NCBI GenBank assembly: GCA_035041965.1
Contig: JAPYMA010001994.1
Coordinates: 1-64,000, forward strand
Direction of reading: 5' to 3'
DNA from: Anisakis pegreffii
Lineage: Eukaryota > Nematoda > Chromadorea > Rhabditida > Anisakidae
Length of the DNA: 64,000 nt
A program made the translations under genes and the position numbers. Below the pieces are notes generated by a model. It had not been told where the DNA came from. It searched no databases and saw nothing but the letters and a program-made list of their open reading frames with translations. Each line of letters opens with the position of its first letter. The first letter of the stretch is position 1. Positions 26,701 to 35,700 of the stretch are shown here, in pieces.

Positions 26701-29700
26701 TGTATGGAATTCAAAAAACAATGGCAATTATGGCTAGAAATTTGATGAAATTCACGTTAAATTTACATCTTGAAATTTATCAGTTATAGAGGAACGAGGA
26801 ACAATCGCAAAGCAACATTCTGAGCAATGCATGAAACCATGTAAGATCTATTAGTGACTTAATAAAATTAATGATTCAGCTGAGTAGAATGACCGTATTA
26901 ATTACTCGGTTATGCATTAATACCAGTAATAAGCCAGGCAACAAAGAAATAGAACAATGGAACAAAACAACGAAATGCTTACTTATAAAACAGAGTGAAT
27001 ACTTATGAAACATTCAATTAAGATATTATCAGCCAGTGAAATGGGCTATAAAACAGTTCATAACAAAGCGTTAATTCAGCAAACCCAATAAAGTGGCTCA
27101 CTCGAAACCGAGATTAATTGAGTTTGTAGCGAGTAATAGAACATCACGAATATAGATAAGTACATAAACATACCAATGAAAATAGCGATTATCAGAGTTG
27201 GTATTAATCTGTTTGCAATTGTTTGTTAGCATTCCACAGAAAGGATATGAGACATGAAACGATCACGTTTAAATGACGAACGAATAAACGAATTCAACAG
27301 TGGTTTAATGAAAAAGCAATTAAACGGCTGAATTTTCAATTATTGCTTTATTTATTGTTAGGGTTCGGAGAAACCGAATGAGATTGAACGGTGAGTGGCA
27401 TCGCAAATGCGAATTTCGGTAGCCAACAAAGAAATCTGTTTGTTGAAACTGTAATTGCAATCAGTAGAACTGATCACATGACAGATTGTTATGTTAGAAT
27501 TGTATTATATAAGCGTATTATGTCATACGAGCATAGAGTATTATACAAGCACTGCACACAGTATCATAAAGGATTAATAACAGTAATAAGCATAAAGGTA
27601 TACCGTGAAATCCTATAAAAAATGTACCGTATAACCCCAAATAATCCATTTCAATTCCTTACCTACCTTCTTCTAGAAATTCCCCTCTCGTTTAATCAGC
27701 ACTTACTCCGAATTTTCTCCCCTTAATCTTCCTTCATCGGTCATCAAGGTATAGACTCATTGCCCGAATTACTCATTCGGAATTATACGGTAAAATAACA
27801 GCATTACAAAGCAGATTATCTTCATGCTTATGAATTGGGCATTTTATTTTGCAAATATTAAAACGATTATGTGAAAATGAACATTATTTATTTGGTTACA
27901 TACCTCCAGCTCGAAGCGCTCGACAATGCGTTAAAGGCATCATTCGAATGGGTGTTCCAAGATTACATGCAGCCATTTGCAGGTGACATTCTGATCGATA
28001 CACAATGCCATCCTCGCCGCATACCTTACAATAATTAAAACTGTACCGTATAAACAATAAACAGTAATCACTGATAAAGAAATAAATTAAATGATTAATT
28101 AATCAATTAATCATTTACTTAATAATAATGAATGATAACCTGTTGAGAGCTAGCAGAGCTGGGGCATTGCTGAGGGCAAGTGCAAAGGCCATCTTGACAG
28201 AGTTGTCCATAAGGGCAAACAACATTCGCGCAGCTGTCACATGCACCGTAAAACGCAATCACGATGAATTTTTGCTGTTTGCATGCGGCTTGCTTCATCG
28301 CGCATTCGGAGTCGTACGTGAGTCCATCGGTGGCACACACCTTCGTCGTCGAGTGCGGACTGCTCGCCGATTGCAATGCATCACAATCGTTTGGACATTT
28401 GCAGATTCCATTACCGTATTCATCCGATACACATTGCGCGTAGAATTCACAACGTACATTCACACATCCTTCTGAATAGTGTTGTTGTCGCTGGTTTATG
28501 GTTATTATTTTGAGTTATTAGGCAGGTATATCTCGGGTCACGTCGTTTCGAGTTAAGTTCCATTCGATTATACATCGTTTGTCAAAAATCTATGGATGGA
28601 AAACTAAAGATTTAAGTCATTATATTCGACTTTATGCCTGTCAGCATTCATGAATATTGGAGTCGTATATCTTCAGAAAAGCGTTAGAATCACTTGAAAT
28701 CATGTTACTGTACGTTTATGAATAAAATAGAGAACTGGGAATGAATATCTGTGGTTTAGCTTAGTGACAAGTAAAGTCGACTTAAGTCGCCTCTCCTGGA
28801 ATCAATTACCGGCATCAGGTGAGACATGCATGCATCATTAAGTACTGGATAAGAGCAGAGTTGATCATAGCTACTCACCACAAATACCGTGATATTTCTC
28901 GTAAATATTTCGTCCGGTTTTGCAAGCCTCCAGCCTCATTTTGCACGGATTCGCATAAGTAATGCCATCCGATGCACACACCTCATTCAATTCTGATTCA
29001 CACTCCTCGCAGATGCATTTCGGTTCATTGTTTACCACCACACAAACTTTTGGTAGTTTACAACCTTCGTAGCCTGCACACGCACCCATTCCTTCAGATT
29101 TCATTTGTTACTGTTGTACTTGTTTATGAATATTATTTGTTTATTGTTGCTGTTTTGTTTACCAAAATTTGTTTAATGTTATCAACAATACTAATAATGA
29201 TTATTATAATTACAATTGTAACAATATAATGACAAACCACAAGTCCCTACATGCCTAACAGCATTTCGTGTTCGACCAAGACAAGCTGCTTTACGCATTT
29301 CGCATTCATTTTCATACGTTTTACCATCCTTTAATCAACAATCAATCAATTCAACAGCAACATTTACAAATAATAATAATGCTTATAATAATGTCAATTA
29401 TCTCTAATTATCCGAAACCGTCTAAATTCTCTATTGTACTATAACAATGTGCATGTGATATGCGCAAAAATCGCTCGTAAACCACCTGTTCAATTCATTA
29501 TGATCAGTCAATAGATTCCAAACAAACGAATAACACGCGTAATTGGCTCAAGCATTCTTCATTCACCTTTTTAGCAGCAGTTTACAAAGCGATTTTCTCC
29601 ATTTTCTTTTCAACCAAAAACAAATACATATCCAAAAATCGCCTGTGAATATGGAATCGTGAGTGATTACACATTCGAGCGATTGATTCAATTGCTTTGT

Positions 29701-32700
29701 TCAACATGATTTTCAAAAACATTTCTGATTATTGATAATATGGATATCAATTAATCATCTATGCTTCTTTGTTATGATTTAGACAATATAATGAAACGAA
29801 CCATTGCACAGACTGGCTTCATAACGGCTGGACAATAGGTGAGACACGTACAGACAGCTTTACCATCTGATTCGATGTAACAACTTTCCTCAATACCACA
29901 CCGTACTTTTGCGCATGGATTGTCATCTTATTCATTACCATTATTATCATAGTTAAGAGTATTTTTCATTAAGAATAGTTTTGATCAAAATTCGTGCAGC
30001 TTTGTTCAGGAATTCTAACTCGAAATGGACATTTTCAATTGAAGACCGGTGTTATCAGGATTGAATGGGGAGACGAATAACCGATTTTGAGGTAATTACA
30101 CCTTCTGGTCTCAAGATCAATACGCGTTTCATGATCACACGCATATTTTGGTTCTGACGCTTTAGTCATTCTTCAAAACATGCAGAAAACTGCGAAAATC
30201 GATGTTGGCGTAAACAAATTCAAGACGGTTGAATATTGAACGGATGAAAGCAAATAATGAGATATGATGGATTAATTAAATAAATTAGTCAATGAAATTA
30301 GCCTAACCAGTGCATCGGCCTCTACTGTAAACTTGAAGAGTGATATCTGCTCGGCATGCAGACACTGTCATTAGACATTCATTCTCATACCTGAATTACT
30401 TTCATTATCATCATTACTACTATTGTTATTATCTTCATATCTAATCAGTATTTTATAATTATAATTCTATATTAAATAAAATGACATTTTGTTGTCGATA
30501 TTCTAGTATATTAGGAACGAAAGGACCGCACGTTTCGGATTGTTTTCGCTGTCGAGGCCAAAAGAGTATAGGAGATCTCAGAGTCCTCTAATAATAAGGG
30601 GAATGGTAGAGGTGTTCCTGTATTCAAGCGTCCCAATAATCTAAAATTGAACCCTCAAAATGAGTGAAAAACAAACGTATTTCCATCAGTTCCACAAACA
30701 GGATCATTCTCCATCGAACATTGTTGTGAACATCTGCATTGCGGTCGTCTTTCAGCATCCAGTTTACAAACCGTTCCATATGAACACTTGTAATCCTTAC
30801 ATGGATCTTAAAATTACTATTTTAATCAAATACAACTGCAATTGCAGTATTATTGATTGCACCATCAAACTACTACATTATTAGTTCTATTCGCAATTGC
30901 ACCATCAAACTATTACATTACTAGTTCTATTGTGAATGCGTTTATCAGAAGTAATCACTGAACTGTGATACGTGTCACTATTAAGTGTCAAAAAATCAGA
31001 CAGAATATAACAAGTTACGAATTAAAGAGTAATTGATCAATAAACACAAAACATGGTTCATAAATACTTCAAAGAGATTCCATTTCTGTACTTACCACAT
31101 TTGCCGTAGTATTTAATGGTGATGTTGTATTTCGCTTTACAATTGTACAGTCTCAAATGACATTTCGACAGATAATCATTACCATCAGTACCACAAACTG
31201 GTATCGATTCGATACTATCTCCGTAATTATTGCACTCCTTTGGACAGATACAGTGCGCTGACATATAGCCCTGTTTATCCTCTTGCAACTCACACTCTTC
31301 ACCTGGTCCACATCGTAAATCCTCACACGGATTGCGCTTCTCTTCAAAATTTTAATGCTTGCAAGTGATCGCCGTTGTAGTTTTTGGCTGTTTTATTGTT
31401 AATTTATGTAAGTATTATTGGTATTTTCCAGAAGAAAATTCTCAATTTGTTCAAATTCAAATTAAATTCAACAAAATTCTCAATTTTTCCATCGAAATTC
31501 CAAAAATTATCCAATAAGAATGAATAAATCAATGAAAAATCACCATTTGACCATTTATAACAACTGTATGAACCATCAATCGTATAAAAATTAATGGTCA
31601 TAATCAAGCAGAAGTAATAATGATGAATAGACATAAGCATGGTCCGTATGAATATTTCAATAGGAATACAAAGATAGAAGGAATTCGGGTGTTAATATTG
31701 AATACTTATAAAATCACCAATGATAATAACGAGTGATGATACACTGGTATGACACCAATAAAGGTATTGCTTTGATTGTCAAATTGCAGCGGTTATTTTT
31801 GAATGTTCAAACAAATTATATCAGATTGATAGAACATTTTATGAATAAATTAAAGAAGATTCATGATATATCTGAAGTTTTAATGAATTTTTTAGATAAC
31901 AAGTGGAAGAATGTCATTTGAATGATTGTGCCGAGCGATTTGATATTGAACGAAGAGAGTTATGTGTCTATATATGTGGAGACTAGTGTGAGTAGTGTTG
32001 AATCTGAATCGAATATGATACTGATAGCAGCAGCAGCCTTAGGCTTAGGCCATAGTGTATGTCACAAAGTCGCAATGGTATCACTCATTCGATATCCATA
32101 TATACACACTAAAAGTCATTCTTCTCTATAAACTAAACTCGAAAATATGAGAAGTTTTCATGATGTCTGAGATTAAATCACAGTTCAGAACTCATCTCAT
32201 AAGCCTTCCATATCCATCATAATAATCCTCTTGTTATATTAGATTAGACTACACAAAGTTGACTATCGCTTAGCCAGCAACAGCGCTTCATAAGTTCATA
32301 TTCAGCAAGAATTCTTGGAATTTTAGTGGAATCGAACTGAATTTCAAAAACTCGCGATAAATTTCCAAATGTTATCATATTGAATTGCTCGAAACAATGC
32401 AAAATCAATGAAATTTTCTAATCCAAAATCGATGAACTTCCGCTTATCTATTTGAAACGATGCAATAGTTGTGTACAAAGTTTTTTAGATATAAAGAGTT
32501 CGACTTCTTACATTTTGAATTCAATTACGAATAATTATTAAATAATAATAATAGGAACCAATTGCATAGCAGATATGCGGAGGATTTGGTTAGAATGAAT
32601 GATAAACTGCGTAGACTGAAGTTTGGTTATAAATGAAACTGCTCGATTTAAGTTATAATTATAATAATGTTAATAATAATAACAATAATAGCAATACATA

Positions 32701-35700
32701 ATAAAAATAGTAATATATAGACATAAGGCTGATGCTCAGAATGAGTTGGTTTGATAATGAAACATTAAGAGTGACAGAAGTGGCAATCCAAAAACGAATA
32801 AAATAAATCACTAAATTGTTCGAATATATAAGTGTGTGTGCATTCGAGTGTTCGAATTAATAATAATTTTTCATTTCAGTAATAATTATTACTGGTAATG
32901 TTTGTAGTAGCAATCATAATTTCATATCGAATGTTTGCTATTCAGAATTGTTGGAAAATGAAAACTTTCGAATTATCTGAATAAGTTTAATGAAATATTC
33001 ATAACCACGAATGCATACATGCTCATTCCGGCTGAAACTAGCATACGTTTAATTGATTTATCGAATAAAACTGCTTCTTCATCATTGGAATTGCCATGTT
33101 TTTAATTTCTGCTCATATCAACAATTGCTCGTATCAATTGAAAAATTGCTCTCATTATTACTATTATTTACAATGGATATGTACCTGCATTGTCGAAAAT
33201 GAATATTCTCGTGAATGAATAATGCGTATTCCCCGAAAATAGTCTATTTCAGGTTTCAGTTGAGGGACTCGAGTATCCACAAGCCTTGCGAGGCATCCAG
33301 ACCAGCTATCTGTCCTCAGGATAATCGAAACTCCGGAATGCACGATGTTTCCGGAGCTCTCTCTCGATTTCACTCCCTACCTTCGGAAATCTTTCAACTT
33401 GAATTCGTTCCCGATGCAACCCTGGTTTATACATTCGCATGATTATTAGATCTGAATGTGTCCTTCAGCATAAATTTGTAATTTCAGTCCAGACATTCTT
33501 TTTTGCATAACAAATTACATTTCAACAACGCCTTATTCAAAAGCCGTATTCACAATAGATATGAATAATTTTTCTTCGAAAGTTTGCGATAAAAGTGAAC
33601 GAGAAATAACCTCAACTAAATTATATTTCTAGAAAATAATATTTTCAAGTTGAATTATTTTGAATGGGAAAACTTTTACTTTAAATAGTTGCTGGAAAAA
33701 AAGGAATAGGGAATTCATAATGTTGCATGCATAAAATCAGATTATATTCATCCGTACAGTTGTATCCCACACATCATCCATCCCATGAGCATAACGTTTC
33801 CATAATTCCAGTAGGAATAATTGATCAACTTTTCCAAAAAAAAAATCCCGAATAAATCATTTTCTTAACGTTTCAATTTTATGTTTCGATAACTTTCATA
33901 AACTCTTTCATAGAACTCGTAAAAAATCCTCTCAACTTAATGTTCACTGCATAAAATAACTTATTAATTTATTTCAAAAGGAACTCAATTCAAAATATTA
34001 AAAGCAACAAAAGAGAAATTAATGCACATTGCGATTTTTCACATTAAGTTTATATCATGTTCACAGAATTCACCATCCAATAAAATTGCATTGAATATAA
34101 ACCACAAAGACGCACTCAACTCTACGATAAGAGTCCAAAGTGTCTAATCCCCAAAATGTGAATAACACTAATAAAAAATTATTGTTTTTTCCAACTTCCA
34201 CTGCAATAGTTCATCCAAAATATTGATTTTCACATTCCGTACTTAAACACATCCACTTCTACACAAACATATCTATACATATTCATATTCTGCATATTTT
34301 CAGCTTTGTCAAATAAATTTTAAACTTCCAAAAATGTCGACATATTTGCAAATTTTAAGTGGAGCTTTGCAAAATTTAACAATTCCAAATTTACATCTCA
34401 AACAAGCCGACGTAAATTTCCTCATTACAATGAGTTCAAATTTTACTCGCATCACATTTCTTTTTACGACAAAATATTCAATGTAATTATGAATGTTATG
34501 TGCTAAGTTATGTTCTTGTTTCGTTCTCTTTATTCTTCAAATGCTAATGTTAATTTCTTGCCTAACATGAAATTTAAGCTCACCAACTAATTTCGTATGC
34601 ACTCAATCCATCCCTCAAAAGTTTACTATAATATCAAAATTGCTCTACTATCAATTCACATCAACACCAAGTAATGCATAATGCATCAACCGGGTTTCTT
34701 ATTTCATTTACATATACGGCTAAATAAACAATAAAAAAAGCAATCACTATGTGCAATTTTCAATATGCCAAACGGCAATAATCACTGCCAAATCCGAGCA
34801 ATCACCCATTTGTTCCGCATTGCAAATGAGCCAAGCACTCAAAAATAATATCCAGCTTCAACAAATCAATCAATAGACACACGCATATATATCCTGGTTA
34901 ATTTTGGGTTTGTACAAAACGCTAATTTCAGCTTTGCAAAAATTATGGGTATTCTTGCGTAGGTAACCCTTTATTTATCTGAATATGGTCCTGGTGTCTG
35001 CGAGAATCATTATTTGCATACGATATTTTCCACTGATAGATCAAGCAATTGCAGTGTGATCAACTGCAACATTCTATCAACAGGCTGGTAAATAAATTCG
35101 GTTTGATTGATTCAGATCCCTTCTTAGAATAAACTGTCGAGAGTAACGATGCCCCATTACAAATTTATGGGAGTTTTGGAGTAAAACCTTGATTAATTCG
35201 CTCAACCGGTCGATATTTTTGATACCATCTACCTTGAGAACACAATCGAACTTACAACTCATCCATCCGTGTAAAGTTTCAATGATTCCCTTGCAATTTG
35301 CAAAATCAAAAAAAAGCAATAATCACTATTAAGTCCAAGCAATACATGTTAACATGTTCATTTATAATTTCCCATCTGTATAATAAATTCACATAAATAT
35401 AAATGTGCTTTACAGATTACTTCAATTACTTCTTTATTATCTTATCATGTGAGTAATTTTTGCAATTCATAGTCACATCATAGTTCAGAGGTTAACCTCT
35501 CCTATTGAACGAAAAGATTAGTGAAGGCAAAGGTGAATGGAGCTGAAAAACAGTGATACGGTTTGTTTATTCATATCAATAAAGTGTAAATATTATTTAG
35601 TGTATTGTCATTTATCAATCAAATTTATGCACATATCATAGAATAACTTAATCAGGTATGTTTTTATTCTACAATGATAACCGATTGAGCGATAATGTCA

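Noticed and set aside
28128..28475. Plus-strand frame of 115 codons
   Set aside because: It lies opposite the FS6/FS7 exon of agrin, whose cysteine pattern and splice phases prove the minus strand is coding.
35077..35319. Minus-strand frame of 80 codons, tested as the missing SLC33A1 C-terminus
   Set aside because: It lacks the expected hydrophobic helix and the Trp/Tyr-rich end of the family.
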